Below, one piece after another: positions 8,653 to 15,933 of a stretch of 64,000 nucleotides of DNA; the stretch's first letter is position 1, and every line of letters starts with the position of its first letter. This DNA is from Micromonospora kangleipakensis (lineage in GTDB: Bacteria; Actinomycetota; Actinomycetes; Mycobacteriales; Micromonosporaceae), in assembly GCF_004217615.1 (NCBI RefSeq), contig NZ_SHLD01000001.1, positions 620,001-684,000 on the forward strand, read 5' to 3'. A program made the position numbers and the translations under genes. The notes below the pieces were generated by a model. The model was given only the letters and a program-made list of their open reading frames with translations. It made no database searches and was not told the origin of the DNA.

Positions 8653-8788
8653 ACCAACCACGCCGGCCCGGTCAACCTGATCATCTACGCCGCCGACCTC
8701 GGGCTGGTCACGCTCGGCCACCCGGTACGCGCAGGCGCCGGCGCAGGACCGCCCAGACCCTCGGCCTCGCCGGGTGTACGGCCAACCG

Positions 8789-8825
8789 CCCCCTGACTGG
8801 CGTCTGCGCTGGCCAGGGGGCGTTT
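8789..8825 (+). terminator. Intrinsic terminator
   Basis: CCCCCTG (8789-8795) pairs with CAGGGGG (8814-8820), with further imperfect pairing inside, followed by CGTTTT. This is one of the few sites in the window with a T-run. It could end VOC transcription before the antisense tRNA gene. The 8653-8788 stretch has no recognisable gene. Confidence 0.6.
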
Positions 8826-8840
8826 TGCGGGATCACAGGC

Positions 8841-8928
8841 GGAGGGTGTGGGATTCGAACCCACGAAGGACATCGCTGCCCTTACCGGTTTTCAAGACCA
8901 GCGCCATCGGCCACTAGGCGAACCCTCC
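8841..8928 (-). tRNA. tRNA-Ser(TGA)
   Basis: On the minus strand the 88-nt sequence starts GGAGGGTTCGCCTAGTGG and ends CCACACCCTCC. The 7-bp acceptor stem is GGAGGGT with CACCCTCC-type pairing, the anticodon loop is CTTGAAAA (anticodon TGA), there is a long variable arm as expected for class II tRNA-Ser, and the T-arm holds GGTTCGAATCC. The CCA end is not encoded. Confidence 0.96.
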
Positions 8929-9030
8929 CGGACACGTCCCGCCAGGGGTACGCGACCGTGCCTAGTCTGCCACGGACCCCGTACCGGGCGAGCCGGCGTC
9001 CCACCTCGCTGCAGGGATGTGCCGTCCAGG

Positions 9031-9245
9031 GAGATCCCGGCGGTTGTGCTGATCACCGGAATCATGGTGGCCGGCAGGTCCACCGTGGCCGAGCTGCTGG
9101 CCCGGCGACTACCCGCTCGCTGCACCTGCGGGTGGATGCTCCGCCGGATGGTGGTGAACGGGCGCGCGGGCTCTGGTTGGACAGCTCGGCGCAGACGGTG
9201 GACGAGATCCTGGCCCGGGCGTGGACGGAGGGCCGGATCGGGTAA
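9031..9245 (+). pseudogene. Decayed P-loop kinase / chloramphenicol-phosphotransferase-like remnant
   Basis: The first part reads VVLITGIMVAGRSTVAELLA, a P-loop like those of small AAA/CPT-type kinases but with Arg in place of the Walker A Lys. Continuing the homologous-looking pattern needs at least two or three frame changes: RSLHLRVD in the next frame, then RRMVVNGRA back in the first, then LWLDSSAQTVDEILARAW ending at TAA 9243-9245. The total length of about 70 codons is far below the roughly 170 of intact relatives, so a large internal deletion plus frameshifts is the simplest reading. It ends 9 bp before the quinone oxidoreductase start. Confidence 0.65.
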
Positions 9246-9254
9246 GACTGGGCC

Positions 9255-10232
9255 ATGCGCGCGATCACGATCCCGGAACCCGGCGGACCCGAGGCACTCG
9301 TCTGGGCGGAGGTGCCGGATCCGGAGCCCGGCCCCGGCGAGGTGGTCGTCGACGTGCGGGCGAGCGCGGTGAACCGGGCGGACCTGCTGCAGCGGCAGGG
9401 GCACTACCCGCCGCCGCCGGGCGCGCCCGCGTACCCGGGGTTGGAGTGCTCCGGGGTGATCGGGGCGGTCGGTCCCGAGGTGACCGGCTGGACGGTGGGC
9501 CAGGAGGTCTGCGCGCTGCTGGCCGGCGGCGGGTACGCCGAGCGGGTGGCCGTGCCGGCCGGGCAGCTGCTGCCGGTCCCGGCCGGCGTCGACCTGGTCG
9601 ACGCGGCGGCCCTGCCCGAGGTGGCCTGCACGGTCTGGTCGAACGTCGTCGCGCTGGCCCGACTCGCGAAGGGCGAGGCGCTGCTCGTGCACGGCGGCGG
9701 CAGCGGCATCGGCACCTTCGCCATCCAGCTCGGGGTGGCCCTCGGCGCGACCGTGGTGGTGACCGCGCGGGCGGCCAAGCACGAACGGCTGCGCGAGCTG
9801 GGTGCCGCGCACCCGATCGACTACCGCGAGCAGGACTTCGTCGAGGAGGTCCGCCGGGTGACCGACGGCCGGGGAGCGGACGTGATCCTCGACATCATCG
9901 GCGCCGCCTACCTGCCCCGGAACGTGGCGGCGCTGGCCACCGGCGGCCGGCTGGTGGTGATCGGCATGCAGGGCGGCCGCAAGGGCGAGCTGGACCTGGG
10001 GGCGCTGCTGGCCAAGCGGGCCTCGGTGGCGGCGACCGCGCTGCGCTCCCGCCCGCTGGCGGAGAAGGCGGAGATCGTCCGGGGGGTCCGGGAGCAGGTG
10101 TGGCCGCTCGTCGAGTCCGGGGCGGTCCGCCCGATCGTGGACCGCCGGCTGCCGATGGCCGACGCGGCCGAGGCGCACCGCCTGGTGGAGACCAGCGACC
10201 ACCTGGGCAAGGTGCTGCTCACGACCGGCTGA
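9255..10232 (+). CDS. NAD(P)H:quinone oxidoreductase, MDR family
   Basis: This 325-residue medium-chain dehydrogenase/reductase has the GroES-like N-terminal domain (about 1-115; the MRAITIPEPGGPEAL opening and the RADLLQRQGHYPPPPG segment are typical of PIG3-like quinone reductases) and a Rossmann domain with LLVHGGGSGIGTFAIQL (about 143-159). Zinc ligands of alcohol dehydrogenases are absent, as expected. It would reduce quinones with NADPH in the cytoplasm. The ATG at 9255 is chosen because the family N-terminus begins there. Its 3' end overlaps the convergent soxR by 14 bp; quinones are SoxR-type signals, so the proximity may be functional. Confidence 0.88.
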   Translation: MRAITIPEPGGPEALVWAEVPDPEPGPGEVVVDVRASAVNRADLLQRQGHYPPPPGAPAYPGLECSGVIGAVGPEVTGWTVGQEVCALLAGGGYAERVAVPAGQLLPVPAGVDLVDAAALPEVACTVWSNVVALARLAKGEALLVHGGGSGIGTFAIQLGVALGATVVVTARAAKHERLRELGAAHPIDYREQDFVEEVRRVTDGRGADVILDIIGAAYLPRNVAALATGGRLVVIGMQGGRKGELDLGALLAKRASVAATALRSRPLAEKAEIVRGVREQVWPLVESGAVRPIVDRRLPMADAAEAHRLVETSDHLGKVLLTTG

Positions 10233-10752
10233 CGGCGGATCCGGCCCGGGGCGGCGGGGCGGCCGGCCCGGCGGACCCCGTCCCGCCCGCCGGGGACGGC
10301 TCGGCGCCCGACTCCGGGCGCGGCAGCATCAGCCGGGCGCCCGGGCCCTCCTCGCCCAGCGAGTCACCGGGGTTGTAGAGGGTGCAGCGCTGCAGTGACA
10401 GGCAGCCGCAGCCGATGCAGCCGTCCAGGTCGTCGCGGAGCTTGCCGAGCAGCCGGATCCTCTCGTCCAGCCGGTCCCGCCAGGTGCGGGAGAGGGTGGC
10501 CCAGTCGTCGGGCGTCGGGGTACGCGACGACGGCAGCGAGTCCAGCGCCGCCCGGATCTCCTCCAGTGAGACACCGACCTGCTGGGAGATCCGGACGAAC
10601 GCCACCCGGCGCAGCTCGGTGCGCGCGTACCGGCGCTGGTTGCCGCCGGTGCGCTCGGCCCGGATCAGGCCGAGCCGCTCATAGTAGCGCAGCGCCGAGG
10701 GGGCGACCCCGCTGCGGGCGGAGAGTTGCCCGATGGTGAGTGATTCGTGCAT
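10219..10752 (-). CDS. soxR: Redox-sensitive MerR-family activator SoxR
   Basis: This 177-residue protein has a MerR winged-helix domain (about 5-72: LTIGQLSARSGVAPSALRYY), a dimerisation helix (about 80-110) and the [2Fe-2S] cluster signature CX2CXCX5C at Cys112, 115, 117 and 123, which is diagnostic of SoxR. A 50-residue Pro/Gly/Ala-rich tail follows, longer than in Escherichia coli SoxR (154 residues). ATG 10752 begins MHESLTIGQ; the longer frame runs through the operator and is not credible. It is divergent from a split transketolase pair; the SoxR-type dyad lies between them. Actinobacterial SoxR usually responds to redox-active metabolites. Confidence 0.92.
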   Translation of the reverse strand: MHESLTIGQLSARSGVAPSALRYYERLGLIRAERTGGNQRRYARTELRRVAFVRISQQVGVSLEEIRAALDSLPSSRTPTPDDWATLSRTWRDRLDERIRLLGKLRDDLDGCIGCGCLSLQRCTLYNPGDSLGEEGPGARLMLPRPESGAEPSPAGGTGSAGPAAPPPRAGSAVSRS

Positions 10753-10761
10753 CACACGACC

Positions 10762-10792
10762 TTGAGTTGAAGTGAGCTTCAGGTCGCAGGCT
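10762..10792 (+). promoter_or_regulatory. SoxR-type promoter with 19-bp spacer
   Basis: A -35-like TTGAGT (10762-10767) and -10-like CAGGCT (10787-10792) are separated by 19 bp, the over-long spacer typical of MerR-family promoters. The 18-mer at 10766-10783 (GTTGAAGTGAGCTTCAGG) has the dyad TGAAG-N4-CTTCA and, read on the minus strand, agrees with the SoxR box CCTCAAGTTAACTTGAGG at 12 of 18 positions. Transcription would start about at the ATG 10799, giving a leaderless mRNA. Confidence 0.6.
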
Positions 10793-10798
10793 AGCCGC

Positions 10799-11491
10799 AT
10801 GACGACGACGACCGCCACCGACCCCGCCGTGCTCGGGGCGTTGCTGGACCGGACCCGGGCCGGCCGTGAGTTCGGCCCCAACGTGTACTCGACGCTGGAC
10901 GTGCTCCAGGTGCTCTACGACCGGGTGCTGCGGATCACCCCGGAGACGGTCGACGACCCGGACCGGGACCGCTTCCTGCTCTCCAAGGGGCACGCGGTCG
11001 CCGGCTACTACGCGCTGCTCGCCGCGAAGGGGTTCATCCCCGTGGCGTGGCTGGACGACCAGGGCGGCCCGGAGAGCCGCCTCGGCGACCACCCGGACCG
11101 GCTGCTGGTGCCCGGGGTGGAGATCGGTTCCGGCTCGCTCGGCCACGGGCTGGGCCTCGGCGTGGGCACCGCGCTCGGGCTGCGGGCCCAGGGCCGGCTC
11201 ACCCCCCGGGTGTACGTGCTGCTCGGCGACGCCGAGCTGGACGAGGGCTCCAACCACGAGGCGATCGCGTACGCCGGGGCGACCGAGCTGGCCGGCCTCA
11301 CCGCGATCGTGCTGGACAATCGCTCCGCGAGCCACGGCTGGCCGGGCGGCGCCGCCAGCCGGTTCACCGTCAACGGGTGGACCGCCGCGACCGTCGACGG
11401 GCGGGACCACGAGGCCCTGCACACCGCCCTCACCGGGCATGACAACCACCGACCGCACGTCGTCGTCGCGGTCGTCACGGACGGGGAGTGA
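10799..11491 (+). CDS. Transketolase, N-terminal (ThDP-binding) subunit
   Basis: This 230-residue protein corresponds to the pyrophosphate-binding domain of transketolase: LSKGHA at 61-66, GSLGHGLGLGVG at about 112-123 and the ThDP/Mg motif GDAELDEG (143-150) followed by VLDN. Two-gene transketolases transfer two-carbon units and act as heterotetramers. The ATG at 10799 is favoured over an in-frame ATG at 10772 inside the SoxR dyad. It overlaps the C-terminal subunit gene by GTGA, so the two are translationally coupled. The SoxR-type promoter predicts induction by redox-active compounds. Substrate specificity is unknown; split forms often serve special sugar pathways. Confidence 0.88.
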   Translation: MTTTTATDPAVLGALLDRTRAGREFGPNVYSTLDVLQVLYDRVLRITPETVDDPDRDRFLLSKGHAVAGYYALLAAKGFIPVAWLDDQGGPESRLGDHPDRLLVPGVEIGSGSLGHGLGLGVGTALGLRAQGRLTPRVYVLLGDAELDEGSNHEAIAYAGATELAGLTAIVLDNRSASHGWPGGAASRFTVNGWTAATVDGRDHEALHTALTGHDNHRPHVVVAVVTDGE

Positions 11492-12390
11492 CCGTGCGCG
11501 AAGCATTCATCGACACCATGACCGAGCTGCTGGCGGAGGATCCGCGTACCGCGGTGGTGCTTGCGGACATCTCCGCCGCGTCGTTCGCCCCGGCCGCGCG
11601 CCGGCACCCGGACCGGGTGCTCAACGTGGGGATCCGCGAGCAGCTGCTGGTCGGCGTGGCGGGCGGGCTCGCGCTGACCGGGCTGCGGCCGGTGGCGCAC
11701 AGCTACGCGCCGTTCCTCGTCGAGCGGGCGTACGAGCAGATCAAGCTGGACCTGGGCCACCAGGGCGTCTCGGCGGTGCTGGTCAGCGTCGGCGCCTCGT
11801 ACGACCGGGCGGCCGCCGGGCGCACCCACCTCGGGCCCGCCGACGTGGCGCTGCTCGACACCCTGCCCGGCTGGACCGTGCACGTGCCGGGTCACCGGGA
11901 CGAGGTGCCCGCCCTGCTCCGCGCGACGGTGGCGGCGGACGGACCGGCGTACCTGCGGCTCTCGACGCAGCACAACGACCGGGCCCGGAGCAACGACGGC
12001 GCGCTCCAGGTGGTCCGGGACGCCGGCCCGGGCGCGCCGCTGCTGGTGGCGGTCGGGCCGCTGCTGGACCCGGCGCTGGCGGCGGTCGCCGGGCTGCCGG
12101 TCACCGTGGCGTACACCCACCGGCCGCGGCCGTTCGACACCGCCGGTCTGCGGGCGCTGGCCGGCACCGAGGTGATCCTCGTCGAGCCCTACCTGGCCGG
12201 CACGTCCGCCCGGGTGGTCGGCGCCGCCCTGGCCGACCGGCCGCACCGGCTGCTCGCCCTCGGCGTGGGCCGCGAGGAGCTGCGCCGCTACGGCTCGGCC
12301 GAGGACCACAGCCGCTGGCACGGCCTGGACGCCGCCGGCCTGCGCCGGTCGGTCGACGCGTTCCTCGCCGCGGTGCCGGCGCTCGCCTGA
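11488..12390 (+). CDS. Transketolase, C-terminal subunit
   Basis: This 300-residue protein corresponds to the pyrimidine-binding and C-terminal domains of transketolase. The catalytic Glu that activates ThDP is in NVGIREQLLVGVAGGLAL (about residues 46-63), and a Gly/Ala-rich tail domain follows. The GTG at 11488 overlaps the upstream stop (GTGA); a GTG at 11494 is an alternative. It must act with the upstream subunit. A hairpin at 12418-12455 ends the operon. Confidence 0.88.
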   Translation: MTVREAFIDTMTELLAEDPRTAVVLADISAASFAPAARRHPDRVLNVGIREQLLVGVAGGLALTGLRPVAHSYAPFLVERAYEQIKLDLGHQGVSAVLVSVGASYDRAAAGRTHLGPADVALLDTLPGWTVHVPGHRDEVPALLRATVAADGPAYLRLSTQHNDRARSNDGALQVVRDAGPGAPLLVAVGPLLDPALAAVAGLPVTVAYTHRPRPFDTAGLRALAGTEVILVEPYLAGTSARVVGAALADRPHRLLALGVGREELRRYGSAEDHSRWHGLDAAGLRRSVDAFLAAVPALA

Positions 12391-12417
12391 GGGCCGGCGG
12401 AGGGCTCGAAAGCAGCG

Positions 12418-12455
12418 GGACCCCGCGCCTCGGCCATGCCGGGGCGACGGGGTCC
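12418..12455. terminator. Bidirectional hairpin terminator
   Basis: GGACCCCG (12418-12425) and CGGGGTCC (12448-12455) pair across a GC-rich loop between the transketolase operon and the convergent glycosyltransferase gene. Confidence 0.65.
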
Positions 12456-12485
12456 TGCGATGTTCGTGCGGGCGGGGGCCCGGCG

Positions 12486-13193
12486 TCAGCGCTTGACGGC
12501 ACCGACCGGGCGGCGGCGGGCGCGCTCCCGGCTCAGGATCCAGATCGCCTCGACGCCGTCCTTCCAGGTGATCTTCTTGCCCTCCTCGCGGCCGCGGGCG
12601 CGGTAGCTGATCGGCACCTCGTAGGGGCGGATCTTCTGGCGCAGCAGCTTGCCGGTGACCTCGGCCTCCATGCCGAAGCCACGCGACTTGATCTGGAGCG
12701 AGCGGTAGAGCTCGACCGGCATCAGCTTGAAGCAGGTCTCCAGGTCGCCGATGTAGGAGTTGTAGAGCACGTTGGCCGCCAGGGTGACGCCCTTGTTGCC
12801 CACCACGTACCAGAAGCTGTAGGAGCTGTGGCTGCCGAAGGTGCGATTGCCGTAGACGACCGTGGCGTGGCCGTCGAGGACCGGCTCGAGCAGGCGCGGG
12901 ATGTCCTGCGGGTCGTACTCGAGGTCGGCGTCGAGGATGACCATGTACTCACCGTCGGCGTTGTCGACGGCGGTCTTGATGGCCGCGCCCTTGCCGGCGT
13001 TGCGCTGGTGGGTGATCACCCGCAGCCGCGCGTCGTCCACCCGGCCGAGGACCTCGGAGGTGCCGTCCCGGCTGCCGTCATCGACGACGACGAGCTCGAT
13101 CTCGCACGGGTAGTCAACCGCCAATGCCTGCTTGAGGGCATCCGCGATTCGTTCTTCCTCGTTGTAGACCGGCATGAGGATCGAGAGCTTCAC
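12486..13193 (-). CDS. Family 2 glycosyltransferase (DPM1/ArnC-like)
   Basis: This 235-residue GT-A protein opens with LSILMPVYNEEERIADAL, has the nucleotide-binding VVVDDGSRDGT (about 35-45), the metal-binding DAD (about 88-90) and a conserved C-terminal Lys/Arg-rich part (RGREEGKKITWKDGVEAIW). The length and lack of membrane segments fit polyprenyl-phosphate mannose/glucose synthases that load a lipid carrier at the cytoplasmic face. The GTG at 13193 is chosen; an ATG at 13220 is possible. A TACGCT -10-like element on the minus strand (13230-13235) would give a leader of about 30 nt. Confidence 0.85.
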   Translation of the reverse strand: MKLSILMPVYNEEERIADALKQALAVDYPCEIELVVVDDGSRDGTSEVLGRVDDARLRVITHQRNAGKGAAIKTAVDNADGEYMVILDADLEYDPQDIPRLLEPVLDGHATVVYGNRTFGSHSSYSFWYVVGNKGVTLAANVLYNSYIGDLETCFKLMPVELYRSLQIKSRGFGMEAEVTGKLLRQKIRPYEVPISYRARGREEGKKITWKDGVEAIWILSRERARRRPVGAVKR

Positions 13194-13565
13194 GGGGGAT
13201 CTCCACGGTGGGGACGGCAAATCGGCCCTAGCGTAGCCTGACTCTTCGTCGCGGTGCAGCCCGCCACCTCCCCGTCGGGCGGCGGGCGCCGGGCGGCGCG
13301 ACCTCGATGATCGTCAGCGAGGGATTCGGAACCGCCCTGCTCACGGCCCGAAGCGGCGGAGGCGGCGGACCACAGGCGTCGCCGATCCACCCGGCGCCGG
13401 CCGCTCGACGCGGGCCACTCGGCCGTACCGCGCCGGTCCGTCCGGTCAGCCTCGGCCGACCTCGGGTACCGACCCGGACTCCCGAGCCGCCCGATCTGCC
13501 GGAAGAGTTCCCTTCCGCACCGGGCCGCAAGGTTTCCGAGACGCATTCACATCTCTTCCCCGGAC
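13194..13565. other. Intergenic region between divergent genes
   Basis: About 370 bp with no credible gene on either strand; reading frames are shadows without ribosome sites. It probably holds both promoters. The minus-strand TACGCT at 13230-13235 is the only promoter-like element I would name. Confidence 0.5.
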
Positions 13566-13605
13566 GGTTACCTTCTGGTAACTCAATCGACGTCCCACGA
13601 TTGAG
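13566..13605 (+). promoter_or_regulatory. Twin inverted repeats upstream of the SGNH hydrolase gene
   Basis: GTTACC-TTCT-GGTAAC (13567-13582) abuts a second perfect dyad CTCAATCG-N8-CGATTGAG (13582-13605). The second ends 2 nt before the ribosome site AAAGGAG (13608-13614). The pair may be operator sites, or the second may form an mRNA hairpin at the ribosome site. Confidence 0.6.
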
Positions 13606-13622
13606 CCGAAAGGAGTGCGTCG

Positions 13623-15221
13623 ATGCTTGGTACCCCCGCCAGGCGCGAACGGACGACCCGACGGCGTGCCCTGGCCGTCCTCTCCGCCGCCGCCCTCGCC
13701 CTGCCGATGATCGGCGGACCGGCCTCCCCCGCGGCCGCCGCCGACCGTCCCACCATCCAGCCGCTCCCGACCGCCCTCGAAACCGTCCGCGCCGCCGAGG
13801 CCACCGCGCTCTACGGCTCCCCCGACATCCGCCCGCTGGAGCAGCGCCGCAGCGCGCTGGTCACCATGGGCGACAGCGAGATCTCCGGTGAGGGGGTCGG
13901 CAACTACGTCCCCGGCACCCACCAGGACGGCAACTGGTGCGACCGCTCCTACGACCAGGCCGTCTTCCGTACCGGCATCCCGGCCGACGAGCGGTACAAC
14001 CTGGCCTGCTCCGGCGCCACCCCGTGGAACCTCGTCGCCGGCGGGCCCACCCAGCACAACGAGCTCAACCAGGGTGACTACCTGGCGATCAAGGCCCGCA
14101 ACACGCACGTCAAGCTGATCTGGGTGGTCGCCGGGGCCAACGGCGACGGCACCATCCAGTTCGGACCGGTGGCCACCGACTGCGCGGTCCGCCGGGTCTT
14201 CTTCCAGGGCCCGTGCTACCCCACGTACACGGACCAGTGGACGATCCGCACCGACGGCAGCCGGCGCGCGGTCGCCGAGGCGATCACCTCGATCCGGCAG
14301 ACCATGACCGGGGCCGGCTACCTGCGCTCGGACTACGAACTGGTGCTGATGTCGTACCCGAGCCCGGGCAGCCCGGACGTGGAGGACAACCCGGACTTCC
14401 CCGGCTGGTACGCCGGCGGCTGCCTGCTCTACCTGGCCGACGCCGCGTTCGCCCGGAACAAGGCGGTGCCGCTCTTCGAGTCGGCCCTGCGTGCGGCGGC
14501 AGCGGAGACCGGCACCCGCTACCTGGACGCCAGCCGGCTCTTCCACGGCCACGAGGTCTGCACCGACAACACCTCGGTCCGAGGTCTCTACATCGAGGTG
14601 GGGATCTGGGACGAGAACGCCGCCCGGCAGTCGTTCCACCCCAACTACCGGGGGCACGGCATGTTCGCCCAGTGCATCACCCAGTTCTGGAACTCGGGGC
14701 AGGAGAAGGCGACCTGCGTCGACCCGGCCAGCACCGGGCAGGGCGTGCTCCACCCGGGGCTGATGGAGTTCAGGCAGCTCCGCAACGCCGCCACCGGCAC
14801 CTGTGTGGACGGCAGGGGGTACGACTCGCGCAACGGCACCGTCCAGCAGTCGTACGCCTGCCACGGCGGCCGCAACCAGGGCTTCTGGTACGACCCGACC
14901 CGCCAGTCGCTGCACTCGGAGCTCTCCCACGACCGCTGCCTGGACGTCTCGGGCGGGTCGCTGACCTCGGGCACCACAGTCAACATCTACGACTGCCACG
15001 GCGGGCTCAACCAGAAGTTCGTCTTCGCCGGCAGCCAGCTCAAGCCGGCCGGCGCGACCAACCTCTGCGTGGCGTTCGACAACCCGTGGCTGGGCACCCC
15101 GCGGCTGCGGCTGGCCAGCTGCTCCACCAGCACCCGCCAGCAGTGGTCCTTCGAGTCGCGGTCGTTCGCCAACCCGGTGGGCTACGGCCACGACGACTTC
15201 ATCGGCTCGCGGGTGTACTGA
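13623..15221 (+). CDS. Secreted SGNH hydrolase with C-terminal ricin-type lectin domain
   Basis: This 532-residue protein has a Tat/Sec-like signal peptide (TRRRALAVLSAAALALPM, cleavage near residue 40), an SGNH hydrolase domain (about 75-360) and a beta-trefoil carbohydrate-binding domain (about 380-512). Ser85 in MGDSEISGEG is the likely nucleophile and His339 in SFHPNYRGH the likely base; Asp336-equivalent spacing is relaxed. The lectin part repeats a Q-x-W-like signature (NQGFW, NQKF, RQQW) with paired cysteines. It probably deacetylates or hydrolyses a polysaccharide or glycolipid ester outside the cell. The ATG 13623 follows AAAGGAG. It is monocistronic, ending at a perfect hairpin. Confidence 0.88.
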   Translation: MLGTPARRERTTRRRALAVLSAAALALPMIGGPASPAAAADRPTIQPLPTALETVRAAEATALYGSPDIRPLEQRRSALVTMGDSEISGEGVGNYVPGTHQDGNWCDRSYDQAVFRTGIPADERYNLACSGATPWNLVAGGPTQHNELNQGDYLAIKARNTHVKLIWVVAGANGDGTIQFGPVATDCAVRRVFFQGPCYPTYTDQWTIRTDGSRRAVAEAITSIRQTMTGAGYLRSDYELVLMSYPSPGSPDVEDNPDFPGWYAGGCLLYLADAAFARNKAVPLFESALRAAAAETGTRYLDASRLFHGHEVCTDNTSVRGLYIEVGIWDENAARQSFHPNYRGHGMFAQCITQFWNSGQEKATCVDPASTGQGVLHPGLMEFRQLRNAATGTCVDGRGYDSRNGTVQQSYACHGGRNQGFWYDPTRQSLHSELSHDRCLDVSGGSLTSGTTVNIYDCHGGLNQKFVFAGSQLKPAGATNLCVAFDNPWLGTPRLRLASCSTSTRQQWSFESRSFANPVGYGHDDFIGSRVY

Positions 15222-15231
15222 CCCGACGATC

Positions 15232-15257
15232 GGGCCCCCTCCGAGCGGAGGGGGCCC
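15232..15257. terminator. Bidirectional hairpin terminator
   Basis: Perfect 11-bp arms (GGGCCCCCTCC / GGAGGGGGCCC) with a 4-nt loop lie between convergent genes. Confidence 0.82.
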
Positions 15258-15266
15258 GGTCCGCGG

Positions 15267-15878
15267 TCAGCCCTGCTTGAACGGGACCACGACCAGCCGG
15301 GCCACGCCGCCGTCGCCGTCCTTGGCGCCGGCCACGCCGACCGTGGTGCCGACCTTGATCTCCGTCGACTGGATCGTGGTACGCCGCTCGACCACCCGGA
15401 GGTCCTCGCCGAACCTCCAGGTCATGGTGAAGCCGTCGGTGGACTTGACGGTCATCGACTTCCCGTCGATCGCGGTCACCTGGCCGCGCTGGACGGCGAC
15501 GGTCTTCGTACCGCCATCCTTGGTCTGGACCACGACCTCGCCGTGCAGGGTGTTCTTGCGCAGCAGCACCCGGGCCCGGTGCCGCTTGCGCCACTCCTGC
15601 CCGCGCGCCCCCTGCCTGTCCTTCGGGCCGGCCTCGGTGGAGCCCGGCTCGGCCGACGTCGACGCCGCCGGGGCCGCGACCGGCTCCACGTCCAGGTCGG
15701 CGGCGTCGAAGCCCATCGCGGCGAGCGCCTGACCGTCCGCGCCCATCGCGGCGGCGACCTCGACCGCGGTCTCCTTCGCCGAATCCTGGGCCAGCTGGGC
15801 CGGGCCGCAGCCGGCGAGGCCGAGCGCGGCCGCCGCGAGCAGCGCGGTGACGCCGGTGACGATTCCCTGACGTGCCAT
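15267..15878 (-). CDS. Putative lipoprotein of unknown function
   Basis: This 203-residue protein starts with a short basic region, a hydrophobic stretch and a lipobox LAGC (Cys24), so it should be lipidated and anchored outside the membrane. After an Ala/Glu/Pro-rich linker, residues of about 95-200 form a beta-rich, basic domain containing TAIDGKSMTVKSTDGFTMTW, reminiscent of DUF5666-type beta domains. The gene is 55 bp downstream of a sensor kinase gene on the same strand and could be the last gene of that operon. The function is not known. Confidence 0.75.
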   Translation of the reverse strand: MARQGIVTGVTALLAAAALGLAGCGPAQLAQDSAKETAVEVAAAMGADGQALAAMGFDAADLDVEPVAAPAASTSAEPGSTEAGPKDRQGARGQEWRKRHRARVLLRKNTLHGEVVVQTKDGGTKTVAVQRGQVTAIDGKSMTVKSTDGFTMTWRFGEDLRVVERRTTIQSTEIKVGTTVGVAGAKDGDGGVARLVVVPFKQG

Positions 15879-15933
15879 CAGTGTTCCTCTCGTCCGTGGA
15901 GCACCAGCATCCCCCGCGTCGGCGAGCGGACCG

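Noticed and set aside
8653..8788. A possible gene remnant after the VOC gene (reading HAGPVNLIIYAADLGLVTLG).
   Set aside because: The reading is short, has no ribosome site, and I cannot align it to any family.
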